Position numbers and translations under genes: made by a program. Below the pieces are notes generated by a model. It saw nothing but the letters and a program-made list of their open reading frames with translations. It had not been told where the DNA came from and made no database searches. Below, piece after piece: positions 37,404 to 45,739 of a DNA stretch of 64,000 nucleotides. The number at the start of each line of letters is the position of its first letter. Within the stretch, counting starts at the first letter, position 1. Source of the stretch: a candidate division Hyd24-12 bacterium UBA5074 (lineage in GTDB: Bacteria > Fermentibacterota > Fermentibacteria > Fermentibacterales > Fermentibacteraceae); NCBI GenBank assembly GCA_002414865.1, contig DIAQ01000095.1:21640-85639 (forward strand), written 5' to 3'.

Positions 37404-37933
37404 CAGACGGTCCTCACGGAATCCCCGCGGCCGTCGGAGGGGGTCCGCGGATCGCAGAGGAGCGCGCCGTCCACCCAGAACCTGTAGGACACTATGGCTC
37501 CGGCCGGGAGGGGCACCTCGGCAACCCAGCTGCCGTCCGGGAGTCGCTGCATGGGATTGGCGGAGGAGTCCCAGCCGTTGAAGCTGCCGACGACCGATAC
37601 TGCCGACGCTCCGGGAGCGCCTGCGTAGACGAACGGCACGCGTGTCATCCGGGACAGGGCCGAGCTCACGGATTCCCTCAGCCTGTCATATGGCCTGAAG
37701 GAGGGGCGGACCTTCGGGGGGATCTCGATGATGCCGTCGCCCCTGGGATCGCGGGCCCGCCGGGAGCCCGCAGACCGGGCCTCGAAGCAGCCGAAGCCCC
37801 GGAGGTAGACCGATCCTCCCGAGCAGAGGACCTCGGAGATCACCGCGAGGGCGCTCTCCACGACAGCCTGCGCCTCTCTCCTCGTCACTCCGGTCCTGAT
37901 GGCGACCTCGCGCGCCAGCTCATCCCTGGTCAG
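37403..37933 (-). CDS. HU/IHF-family DNA-binding domain fused to CBM48-like glycogen-binding domain
   Basis: This is a 176-residue protein in two parts. Residues 1-93 form a full HU/IHF domain (TRDELAREVAIRTGVTRREA, GSVYLRGFGCFEARSAG, IEIPPKVRPSFRPYDRLRESV). Residues 99-162 match the AMPK-beta/CBM48 glycogen-binding domain (FVYAGAPGASAVSVVGSFNGWD, GSWVAEVPLPAG, YRFWVDG, DP). The start is inferred to be CTG at 37933: GGAGGT lies six bases upstream, the codons from there complete the HU N-terminus, and the only later alternative, GTG at 37888, would delete 15 conserved residues. A TTGACA promoter precedes it. The coupling of a nucleoid protein to a carbohydrate-binding fold is unusual. Confidence 0.85.
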   Translation of the reverse strand: MTRDELAREVAIRTGVTRREAQAVVESALAVISEVLCSGGSVYLRGFGCFEARSAGSRRARDPRGDGIIEIPPKVRPSFRPYDRLRESVSSALSRMTRVPFVYAGAPGASAVSVVGSFNGWDSSANPMQRLPDGSWVAEVPLPAGAIVSYRFWVDGALLCDPRTPSDGRGDSVRTV

Positions 37934-37974
37934 GTCGGCACCTCCAGTCTATCTCCCCATGCGAACGGTCATTG

Positions 37975-38003
37975 ACGCTATGCTGCCCGTCTCCGCCTGT
38001 CAA
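37975..38003 (-). promoter_or_regulatory. Promoter for the HU/CBM48-ftsK transcription unit
   Basis: On the minus strand a perfect TTGACA (38003-37998) overlaps the stop of the upstream gene. It is followed at 17 bases by TAGCGT (37980-37975). A leader of about 35 bases leads to GGAGGT and the CTG start. Confidence 0.6.
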
Positions 38004-39496
38004 CTGCCGGCGACAGCCGCGGCTATGATGCCCAGGGCGCTGTCCCCCGGGCTCGATCCGGTCGTGTCCACGCGGCCGGGCAACCCTTCGTAATGTTCGC
38101 GCCGCTCCGCCAGAAGATCCAGGAGCGCACGGCGGTCGGAGGCGAGGGGTCTGCCTGCGGAAAGCCTCTCCAGCAGAGTGTCAGTCGATGCGGTGAGGGT
38201 CACCACGACAGCCTTCGAGAGCGCCAGCCCGAGGCTGTCCCCGTCCAGGAGGGTGCCGCCGCCCAGCGCCATCACTAGAGGGCCTCCCGCTTCCAGCGCC
38301 TCCGTGAGGCACTCCTTCTCCAGGGCTCTGAAGGCCGGCTCGCCCAGCTTCTCGAAGACTGAGGGGATCGGCATCCCCGCGCGCCGCTCGACGGCCTCGT
38401 CCAGGTCGACGAAGGGCATCCCGAGTATCCTCGCGGCTTCAGCGCCCGCCGTCGTCTTCCCGCTGAACGGGGGGCCTGCGACGAGAATGGGCTTCGAGGA
38501 GGCCCTCTCCGAGAACTCCACGAGGCCTGCCGAGCGGATGACGGATCTGGCGTGCTCGAGGCTGACGAAGAACCTCCTGCTGTACAGCTCGTAGCTCTCG
38601 CGGACCGGCGGAGGGGTCATGTTGACCGTGATCACGTTGGCCCCTGCTTCGAAGCAGCCGAGCTGGCCTCCGGGTCTGAGTCTCTCGAATGTGCTCGTGG
38701 CCGGGATGAGGGTGTTCCCGAGGAGGAGTCTCATGGCCGCCACGAAGCGGAGTCCGAGGTCCACGCTGCCGGGTGGCAGCGCCTCGAAAGGCGTGCCCCT
38801 CGCGGGCAGGAACACCGACACGCTGGTCATCTCCGCCCCCAGCTCCTCGAGGAGGCGCAGGTCCGCGACGAGGGTGGAGGGCGTCTGGCCCGGCAGCCCC
38901 AGCAGAGGGCCGGAACCGATCTCGTAGCCGTGCTCCCTCAGAGTCTTCAGCTCGGATATCCTGTCTTCGAGGCTCAGCCCGGGCTTCACCCTCGCGAAGA
39001 GCTCCGGATCGGCGCTCTCGTGCTTGAGGATGAATTTCGACGCTCCGGCATCCCTCCAGAGGTCGAGGTCCGAGGGATCGTGCACCCCGACGCAGAGGAG
39101 GACGGCCATGTCCATCGAGGAGATCTCCCGCACGAGATCCGCCAGCCACGCCGCCGGGTAGTCCGGCGTCTCCGCCGACTGCAGGAAGAAGGTTCTTATG
39201 CCGTTGCCGCGGGCTGTGCGGGCTGCGGCGAGAATCTGCTCCCCCGTGAGCAGGAACCTCTCGACCTGCCGATTGTCCTTCCTCATGCCGCAGTAGTGGC
39301 AGTTGCACCGGCAGTTGTTGGAGAACTCGATCACGGCCCTGAGGTAGGCCCTCCGTCCGAACGACCCGGCCCGGACGCGGCGGGCGGCCTCGAAGACGCT
39401 CACGGTTTCCTCGTCGCTGCATTCGAGGATCGCGAGCAGGTCCCCGTCCGAGAAACCAGCTCCCAGCCTTTCATCGAGCCACTTCGCGTCTATCAT
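38000..39496 (-). CDS. HydE-like radical SAM domain fused to shikimate kinase
   Basis: This is a 498-residue fusion. Residues 1-330 are a radical SAM domain of the HydE/PylB group, with the cluster motif C62-x3-C66-x2-C69 in FSNNCRCNCHYCGMRKDN, then GIRTFFLQSAE and a C-terminal BATS-like part (GCFEAGANVITVNMTPP). Residues 336-498 are a complete shikimate kinase: Walker A GPPFSGKTT (341-349), FVDLDEAVE, FEKLGEPAFRALE, ALGGGTLLD (410-418) and the R-rich lid. The kinase half phosphorylates shikimate at the fifth enzymatic step of the shikimate route, and aroE follows upstream with a four-base overlap. HydE modifies the precursor of [FeFe]-hydrogenase cofactor; no hydF or hydG is in the window, so its substrate here is open. 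Confidence 0.85.
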   Translation of the reverse strand: MIDAKWLDERLGAGFSDGDLLAILECSDEETVSVFEAARRVRAGSFGRRAYLRAVIEFSNNCRCNCHYCGMRKDNRQVERFLLTGEQILAAARTARGNGIRTFFLQSAETPDYPAAWLADLVREISSMDMAVLLCVGVHDPSDLDLWRDAGASKFILKHESADPELFARVKPGLSLEDRISELKTLREHGYEIGSGPLLGLPGQTPSTLVADLRLLEELGAEMTSVSVFLPARGTPFEALPPGSVDLGLRFVAAMRLLLGNTLIPATSTFERLRPGGQLGCFEAGANVITVNMTPPPVRESYELYSRRFFVSLEHARSVIRSAGLVEFSERASSKPILVAGPPFSGKTTAGAEAARILGMPFVDLDEAVERRAGMPIPSVFEKLGEPAFRALEKECLTEALEAGGPLVMALGGGTLLDGDSLGLALSKAVVVTLTASTDTLLERLSAGRPLASDRRALLDLLAERREHYEGLPGRVDTTGSSPGDSALGIIAAAVAGS

Positions 39497-40281
39497 CTCC
39501 GCTCCCCTGCGCCGTCCAGCGCTGTGCGAAGGGCAGAATGCGGATCGGGCGGGAAGCCCGTCCAGATCCTGAAGGAGGCGGCTGCCTGGCCGGCCAGCAT
39601 CAGCTCTCCCGTGTACACTCTGCAGCCGGATCGCCCGATGGCGTTCCTCCAGCTCCAGCCCGGATTGTAGTTGAGGTCCAGGAACGACTCGACGCCGGGC
39701 AGCCCGGCGGGGACCGGAAAGACATCGTCATCCGACCAGCCGAGCGTCGTGGCGTTGACCACGAGATCGAGGGAACCGGATTCCAGCCTCTCTCCGAGCG
39801 CGGAGAGCGGCGTTTCCCCCGGCGCGGGAGTCCGTGCGAACACCTCGCAGGGAATCCCGGCCTCACAGGCCGCAAGCCTCACCGCCCGCGCCGCTCCGCC
39901 GTTGCCGACTATCGCAGCCCCCCGGGGGCGCGGCATCGATGCCAGGGCGAGAGCGGCCCCCTCCACGTCCGTGTTGGAGCCGGCCCATCCCTGACCGGTT
40001 CTCGTCAGGGTGTTGACCGCCCCGAGCGCCAGGGACCTGTCGTCGAGCGACTCGCACACAACCGCGGCCCTGCTCTTGAGGGGGGCTGTCACGTTCAGGC
40101 CTGCATACCCGTACCTGTGCAGGACCCACAGCGCGAGCACGAGGCTGCCCGGCTCGACTGGCAGGAGCTCGTAGCTCCCGCCGGAGCCCATCTGTTCGAG
40201 GAACGCCCTGTGCAGGGCGGGCGAGAGCGAGGAACGCAGGGGCCAGCCGACGAGTCCCAGCTTCCACGGGTCATTCCCCAT
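39493..40281 (-). CDS. aroE: Shikimate dehydrogenase
   Basis: This 262-residue enzyme reduces 3-dehydroshikimate with NADPH. Its motifs are SLSPALHRA, LNVTAPLKSRA (catalytic Lys), AVNTL, the catalytic Asp in GSNTDVEG, and the cofactor-binding GNGGAARAV. It is directly upstream of the shikimate kinase fusion and overlaps the start of that gene by four bases and the radical SAM gene end by 11 bases. Confidence 0.94.
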   Translation of the reverse strand: MGNDPWKLGLVGWPLRSSLSPALHRAFLEQMGSGGSYELLPVEPGSLVLALWVLHRYGYAGLNVTAPLKSRAAVVCESLDDRSLALGAVNTLTRTGQGWAGSNTDVEGAALALASMPRPRGAAIVGNGGAARAVRLAACEAGIPCEVFARTPAPGETPLSALGERLESGSLDLVVNATTLGWSDDDVFPVPAGLPGVESFLDLNYNPGWSWRNAIGRSGCRVYTGELMLAGQAAASFRIWTGFPPDPHSALRTALDGAGERR

Positions 40282-41506
40282 GGCGCCGGTCCCTCGCGGC
40301 CAGGAAGGCCCTGTGCAGCCACCTGGCCGCGCCGCGGGGCTCGAGGAAGACCGGGGCGAGGAAATCGGCTCCCGCGGGAGCGCGGCCGTCGCGCACCATG
40401 TCCTCGGCGATTCCGGAATGTGCGTAGACCCTTATCGTGCCTATGCTCACGAATGTGCTCCCCCATCCCAGGAGGAGCCTCGCCCTCAGCATGAACAGGA
40501 GCTTGCCGACAAGGGCGGCGAAGCCCTCGCCCGGGTTGCCGCTGAAGAAGTTCACTCCCACGGCCAGCCCCGCCCGCCTCGCGGCGGCCACCGAGGGATA
40601 GAGGTCGGAAGGTCTGCCGTTCTTGCCCAGCATCCTCAAACCCCTCGCGGTTATGGCGTCGGGCGACAGGTCCACCTTCACCGCCCCTGCAGCCTTCATC
40701 GCCGCCAGGTCGGCAGCCTCCACTCCCGTATCCAGCCAGGCGCCCCACTCCATGTGCGCCTCGAGCCGTGCGACGGCCCTGACCAGGGACCTGAAATAGT
40801 CCCTGGGAGCGTCGAAGACCGAGTCCACGAACTGGAACCTTTCTACGCCCAGCCTGGCCAGGTTCTCCACATCCGCCGCGACGGCCTCCACGGGGCGGCA
40901 GCGGAATGACCGGCCTCCCAGGAAGGAGTAGGTGCAGTACCGGCAGGAGAACGAGCACCCTCTCCTGCTCTGGACTCCCACGCCGAAGCCCCTCGCATAA
41001 GGCGCCAGGTCGAAGAGGGAGTAGGCGGGCGGGCGGATGGCCGTGAGATCCGGTCTCGGCGGAATGGTCAGCCGGGGCGGAGTGGAACCCGATCCCAGCG
41101 TCTCCAGGATGAACGGCAGCGCCTCCTCTCCCTCGCCGGCCACGCCGTAGTCTATCCTGGGGAAGGCCTTCATCAGCGTTTCCGGATAGATCGAGAACCC
41201 GGGGCCTCCGACGACGACCGCTCCCCTGTAGCCGGAGAGGGCGGAGAGCGCCTCCCCGAAGGGGGCGAGATACGAATGGGTCCTCGGCCACGAACTGTCG
41301 TCGATGTTCCTGAGGGAGATCGCGGTGACCTCGGGGGCGAACGATCCGACAGCGTCGGCGAGCTCCCTCCGCGGGTCGTCGCAGATACCCAGGTCGAGCA
41401 CCCTGATCTCGTGCCCCTGCAGCTGCCCTGCGAGGCAGGCGAGCCCCAGGGGGAAGATGGGTTCCTCCCGCCTCCCGGTGGGTGATTGAACGAGCAGCAG
41501 TTTCAT
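40271..41506 (-). CDS. B12-binding-type radical SAM protein
   Basis: This is a 411-residue protein with an N-terminal cobalamin-binding-type Rossmann region (LLLVQSPTG, IFPLGLACLAGQL, VTAISLRNIDDSSWPR, VVVGGPGFSIYPE) and a radical SAM domain with SRRGCSFSCRYCTY. The family includes methyltransferases and ring-forming enzymes; the substrate is unknown. It is first of the gene train ending near 22.8 kb and diverges from the CAP-domain lipoprotein gene. Cobalamin ligation by DxHxxG is not clearly present. Confidence 0.85.
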   Translation of the reverse strand: MKLLLVQSPTGRREEPIFPLGLACLAGQLQGHEIRVLDLGICDDPRRELADAVGSFAPEVTAISLRNIDDSSWPRTHSYLAPFGEALSALSGYRGAVVVGGPGFSIYPETLMKAFPRIDYGVAGEGEEALPFILETLGSGSTPPRLTIPPRPDLTAIRPPAYSLFDLAPYARGFGVGVQSRRGCSFSCRYCTYSFLGGRSFRCRPVEAVAADVENLARLGVERFQFVDSVFDAPRDYFRSLVRAVARLEAHMEWGAWLDTGVEAADLAAMKAAGAVKVDLSPDAITARGLRMLGKNGRPSDLYPSVAAARRAGLAVGVNFFSGNPGEGFAALVGKLLFMLRARLLLGWGSTFVSIGTIRVYAHSGIAEDMVRDGRAPAGADFLAPVFLEPRGAARWLHRAFLAARDRRHGE

Positions 41507-41521
41507 CAGGACTCCGCAGTC

Positions 41522-41550
41522 TTAGCGTTTCTCCGATCATTGACTATAAT
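41522..41550 (+). promoter_or_regulatory. Promoter with TATAAT six bases before a start codon
   Basis: A perfect TATAAT at 41545-41550 lies six bases before the ATG of the CAP-domain gene, with a weak TTAGCG (41522-41527) at 17 bases. Transcription would begin at or next to the ATG, implying a leaderless message. On the opposite strand TATAGT (41548-41543) overlaps it and could serve the radical SAM gene. Confidence 0.5.
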
Positions 41551-41556
41551 GATTTC

Positions 41557-42546
41557 ATGCTGTTTCCGCTGATCGTCGCGCTCTGCTCGCTGGCTGCCGG
41601 GGGCTGCGGGGGCGGCTCCCGGCTCCTGCCGTGGAGACAGCCATCCCTCGACGGCCTGGCCGCAGGGATATTGTCGGCGCGGACGATCCCCGAGTCGCCA
41701 GGGCTCCTCGTGATGGCCGCTTCGTGCGGATGGCCCGGCTCCATCGAGCTCGTCTCAACCGGCTCCCTGGAGGAACTCGAGGCACAGCTCGAAGCCTCTC
41801 CCGAGGGAACCTGCTGGGGCTCCTCCGGCGACGACTCCCTGGTCGTCCTGGTCACAGCCCCCTTCCCGGATGTGGTGCCCGAGGGGCTCGACCTGGTGAT
41901 CCCCCGCCACGGGTCGGCATCCTTCTCCCTCCTCCCTGCCGGTGGCTGCGACAGGGTTCTGGCCTCGTACCCTTCCGGCGAGGTGGTGGAACTCGTCCCG
42001 GACTCTGCGGGCGTCCTCCACTTCCAGGCGAGGGAGCAGGGCCTCTCCTGGATCGAGGCGGTCAGAGACGGGCCCGAAGGCCCGGAGGTCGTCCTGCTGC
42101 TCCCGGTCTGCGCCGGGATCAGCGCATCCAGGGCTCTGGAGACAGGGCTCGCCCCCGGGATGGACACGCTCGAGGACATCCTCTCGGACATCGGCGAGAG
42201 AAGGGGCCGAAGGCATCTGCAGCCTCTCGTGCGCACGGACCCGCTGGACAGTCTGGCCCTTGCAAGGGCCCGTGAGGTGGCCGAGTCCGGAGTGGTCAGC
42301 CATGCCGGTCTGCTGAGGCGGGAGGCTCCCGTCGACGGCCTCACGAGGGCGGAGAACATCGCCCGTGGAGGGAGCCTTGCCGAGGCCCACGCGATGATCA
42401 TGGCAAGCCCCATCCACCTGGCGGCATGCCTCGATCCTGAATACGGACAGGTGGGCATCGGCTCGGCCGTCCAGATAGGGCGTTACGGCTGGCAGATAGT
42501 CGTCGTGGAAATCTTCCTGGGAGCGGCGCATGATCGGTGTCCGTAG
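41557..42546 (+). CDS. CAP/SCP-domain lipoprotein
   Basis: This is a 329-residue lipoprotein (lipobox SLAAGGC). The N-terminal 200 residues are a beta-rich region without a recognised family. Residues about 220-320 form a CAP domain: DSLALARAREVAESGVVSHAG, TRAENIARGGS, IHLAACLDPEYGQVGIG, WQIVVVEIFLG. The two conserved His of CAP domains are present in SHAG and SPIHL. The ATG at 41557 follows the promoter directly and no ribosome-binding site is visible. Confidence 0.8.
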   Translation: MLFPLIVALCSLAAGGCGGGSRLLPWRQPSLDGLAAGILSARTIPESPGLLVMAASCGWPGSIELVSTGSLEELEAQLEASPEGTCWGSSGDDSLVVLVTAPFPDVVPEGLDLVIPRHGSASFSLLPAGGCDRVLASYPSGEVVELVPDSAGVLHFQAREQGLSWIEAVRDGPEGPEVVLLLPVCAGISASRALETGLAPGMDTLEDILSDIGERRGRRHLQPLVRTDPLDSLALARAREVAESGVVSHAGLLRREAPVDGLTRAENIARGGSLAEAHAMIMASPIHLAACLDPEYGQVGIGSAVQIGRYGWQIVVVEIFLGAAHDRCP

Positions 42547-44161
42547 CGTGGCCCACGCCTCCGCGGCCGCTCTCCTGACGGTGGCGGGCGTCCTGCTGGT
42601 GGCTTCCTGCAAGAGCCCGGGCGCCGCCGCCGTCCTCTGCGCGTCGGCGCTGCTGGCCGGGGAGCTCCCCCTCAGGAATGACAGGGCCGTGCGGCTGACC
42701 CTCGCACCGGTGCCACTCGCGGCACTCGCCGGCGTCGCAGGGCCCCTGGAGGGCATGGCCGCAGGCATGCTCTTCCTGTCGGCTGGAGTTCTGCTCAGGG
42801 GCTTTCCAGGGAACACCGGATCCGGCTCTGCCAGAGCCGTCCTGTCCGTGATCGTGCCCTGCCTCCTCGCGGCTTCCCAGTCGGCGATGCATCTCGGGGC
42901 CGGGCCCGGTCTCTCGGCTGCGGTCGCGTTCGTCCTCCTGGTGGCCGGATCTGGGATGCTGGACGCCATCCGGGGCGGGCGCCGCGCATGGGCCGGGTCG
43001 CTCCTGTGGATCCCGGCGGGGGTGCTGATGGCTCCTCTGCTCTACCTGACATGGCTGGGCGTCTCGCAGGCCGGCACGACAGGGGCCGCGCTGCTCTCCC
43101 TGCCGCTGTTCGCCTTCGCGGGCCTGTCCTCGTGGAGGCGGCGCAGCCTCGACCTCTACGAGAGGAAGACCTCCGAGCTCGCGGCCCAGAACGCTCTCTC
43201 GGCAGAGCTCGCCTCCTCGAAATCCACGACCGAGTTCCTGGACACGGCAGGCAGGTACCTCTCGCCCGGCTCCAGATCGTTCGTGGTTCTCCTCACGAGA
43301 CAGGCGGGGGGCGGGAGCGGCTGGGTGGGCTGGTCCAGTGCGGAGCAGAGGGCCTCGAACGCCTTCCCCGCCCAGGGCGGACCGCCGGGCTGGAACGAGA
43401 TCAGGACCGGAGTCAGGCTCCAGGGGAGGTCCGGAGCGCTGATCGGACTTTCCCCGTCCAGGGACATGGCCCTGTTCGTGGACGGAGGCGCAGCCACCCG
43501 GCTGGAGGCCATGGAGCCCGACATAAGGGGTAACTTCGTCTCGCTCGTGAACCACGCATGGCAGGCGGTGGGACACTCCCTCACCATAGACAGCGCCTTC
43601 ATCGCGGCCGCGATGATACTCGCCCGGCTGGCCGATTCCAAGGACGACTACACGCATGGCCACTCGATCCGGGTCGCACGCCTCAGCTACATGCTGGGCG
43701 CTCGGATAGGCCTGTCCGTCCAGAAGCTCAAGACCCTCCGGGTGGGCGCGCTCCTGCACGACCTCGGGAAGGTCGCGGTCCCGGCGGAGATACTGACCAA
43801 GCGCGGCCTTCTGACCAGGGAGGAGAGGACCGTCATCGAACGGCACCCCGTCGAGGGCGCCGAGATACTCGGCTCGCTCAGGGGGTATGACGAGGTGAGG
43901 GAGATCGTCGGCAGCCACCACGAGAGGCTCGATGGCAAGGGATATCCGTCGGGGCTCTCCGGAAGGGGCATCCCGTTCCTGGCTCGGGTGGTCGCCGTTG
44001 CAGACACCTTCGATGCGATCACCTCCAGCAGGTCCTATCGCGCCGACGCAGACAGGCAGACGGCTCTGGAGGCGATCCGCGCAGGCAGCGGCACTCAGTT
44101 CGACTCGCGGGTCGTGGCCGCTCTCGAGAAGATGCTGGAGGACGGCGATGAAACCATCTGA
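42530..44161 (+). CDS. Membrane HD-GYP domain protein, intact active site
   Basis: This is a 543-residue protein with seven or eight N-terminal transmembrane helices, a coiled-coil linker, a GAF-like sensory region, and a C-terminal HD-GYP domain. The domain has all ligands: GHSIRVARL, LLHDLGKVAVP, HHERLDGKGYPSGL. HD-GYP proteins hydrolyse c-di-GMP, and the GGDEF protein at 873-1835 is a candidate synthase elsewhere in the cell. The gene overlaps the CAP gene by 17 bases and the next HD-GYP gene by 14. Confidence 0.9.
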   Translation: MIGVRSVAHASAAALLTVAGVLLVASCKSPGAAAVLCASALLAGELPLRNDRAVRLTLAPVPLAALAGVAGPLEGMAAGMLFLSAGVLLRGFPGNTGSGSARAVLSVIVPCLLAASQSAMHLGAGPGLSAAVAFVLLVAGSGMLDAIRGGRRAWAGSLLWIPAGVLMAPLLYLTWLGVSQAGTTGAALLSLPLFAFAGLSSWRRRSLDLYERKTSELAAQNALSAELASSKSTTEFLDTAGRYLSPGSRSFVVLLTRQAGGGSGWVGWSSAEQRASNAFPAQGGPPGWNEIRTGVRLQGRSGALIGLSPSRDMALFVDGGAATRLEAMEPDIRGNFVSLVNHAWQAVGHSLTIDSAFIAAAMILARLADSKDDYTHGHSIRVARLSYMLGARIGLSVQKLKTLRVGALLHDLGKVAVPAEILTKRGLLTREERTVIERHPVEGAEILGSLRGYDEVREIVGSHHERLDGKGYPSGLSGRGIPFLARVVAVADTFDAITSSRSYRADADRQTALEAIRAGSGTQFDSRVVAALEKMLEDGDETI

Positions 44162-45719
44162 ACCCGCCCGCACAGGCCCCGCGGCCTTCCAGCTCCTCGT
44201 CTGGATCCTCGCGGCGGTCTCCGTGCCGGACTCCCCGGCCCCCTCCTCCTCCATCGAGTCCCTGACACTGATGATCGCCACCTGGGTCGGCGTCCTGGGG
44301 GCCACCGCCTTCAGCTACCTCTCCTCCAGCGGCATCTCTGTGTCCCTCGTCACCTGCTTCCAGTGCCTGCTGGTGATGACGGGCTTCGACAGGGCTTCCG
44401 AGGCCGCGTTCCTGATCGCCTGCTTCCTCGGGACGATGTCGTTCTCGGGGAGGATAGGGCTGGGGGCGCGTGACGGCGCCGGCCTCTCCCTGAGAGCGGC
44501 GCTCACCCAGTGGGCTGCTCTGAGGATCGCAGGATTCGTCTATGCGGTAACGATTCCGGCAGGCCTCTCCGGCACGCTTCCCGGAGCTGCAGCCTGCTCT
44601 GTCTTCGCAATCGTGCTGCTCCAGGCTTCAGCGCTGGTCCTTCGCTCGATCGGAGGGCGCGGGAGGCTGCTGAGGACGGAGTTCAGCTTCGCGAGGCTGA
44701 TGCACGGAGTCGCTCTGCCGGTCTTCTTCATGCCTTTCCTTCTGCCGGCGGTGACCGGGGCGGTCGGACCGGGCGCGGCGCGCGGAGACGTCTCCCTCCT
44801 GCTCCCTGCCGGCGTGGCGTCGATGATCACCGTGCAGGTCGCCATGGCGCTCAGCCTGGAGAGGTCCAAATGGTCTCAGGGCAGGGCGCTCTCGCTGGAG
44901 AAGGCCATGGCCGCGCTCTCCCGCAGGCTGGTCTCCTCGAAGAACCCTGCGGCGGCGCTCCAGAGCCTGGCCGTGGAGCTGCAGGAGGCCATCAGGTCGA
45001 GGGCCATCAGGGTCACCTGGGGCAACCTCTCGATGGCCCTGCCGTCGGGCTCCCCCCTGCCGCGGGGCAAGCCCCTGCGCCGGACGGGAAGGGCGGGCCT
45101 GCAGGCGGAGATATGGGCCGACCCGGCCACAGTGCTCGATCCTGCGCGGCTCGACGCCTTCGTCCTCCAGACGGAGGCCGCCCTTCAGAGCATCGAGCTG
45201 GGGAGCAGCATCAGCAGGGAGGCGTGGAACTGCATGGAGGCGATGGTGCAGTCCCTCGACCGCTCCGACCACCGGCTCGCAGGCCACAGCAAGCGCGTGG
45301 CCAGGCTGGCGACCGAGCTGGGCCGCCGGCTGAACCTCCAGCCGGGACTGCTGGACAGCCTCCGCATGTCCTCGCTCCTGCACCACGTGGCGCAGTTCGT
45401 CCTCACCTCACGCCCCTACGAGGACCTGCCGGATGCGGACAGCTCGCTCTCGCGCTTCGCGCTTCCCGGAGAGGCCATCGAGGGTCTCACGAGGATGAGG
45501 GAGAACTTCGACGGTACCGGGCTGCCGGATGGCCTGGCGGGCAACATCATCCCGATTCAGGCCAGGATACTCTCGGTGTCCGACGAGTTCATCACGGGCG
45601 TGGAGAGGATGGGCGGGGATGCGGCGATGACCGCCGTCTCGCAGCGTTCGGGCAGCCTGTACGACCCCGCCATAGTCCAGGTCCTCTCCGCCACCCTGGA
45701 GGACGGCTTCGAGGCCTGA
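44148..45719 (+). CDS. Degenerate HD-GYP membrane protein, paralogue of upstream gene
   Basis: This 523-residue protein has the same layout as its upstream neighbour: multiple transmembrane helices, GAF-like part and HD-GYP fold. The motif GHSKRVARLATELG keeps its first His, but LLHDLGK has become LLHHVAQ and HHExxDGxGYP has become MRENFDGTGLPDGL. Most metal ligands are therefore lost, and it is probably a regulator or partner of the active copy. The ATG at 44148 was chosen because the frame before it is antiphase to the first gene. Confidence 0.85.
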   Translation: MKPSEPARTGPAAFQLLVWILAAVSVPDSPAPSSSIESLTLMIATWVGVLGATAFSYLSSSGISVSLVTCFQCLLVMTGFDRASEAAFLIACFLGTMSFSGRIGLGARDGAGLSLRAALTQWAALRIAGFVYAVTIPAGLSGTLPGAAACSVFAIVLLQASALVLRSIGGRGRLLRTEFSFARLMHGVALPVFFMPFLLPAVTGAVGPGAARGDVSLLLPAGVASMITVQVAMALSLERSKWSQGRALSLEKAMAALSRRLVSSKNPAAALQSLAVELQEAIRSRAIRVTWGNLSMALPSGSPLPRGKPLRRTGRAGLQAEIWADPATVLDPARLDAFVLQTEAALQSIELGSSISREAWNCMEAMVQSLDRSDHRLAGHSKRVARLATELGRRLNLQPGLLDSLRMSSLLHHVAQFVLTSRPYEDLPDADSSLSRFALPGEAIEGLTRMRENFDGTGLPDGLAGNIIPIQARILSVSDEFITGVERMGGDAAMTAVSQRSGSLYDPAIVQVLSATLEDGFEA

Positions 45720-45739
45720 TCCCCTTTCCGCCGCACCCG

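Noticed and set aside
40271..41506. Radical SAM protein as the third member of the AmmeMemoRadiSam set
   Set aside because: It has an N-terminal cobalamin-binding-type domain, lies 15 kb from AMMECR1-Memo and does not look like the AmmeMemoRadiSam enzyme.
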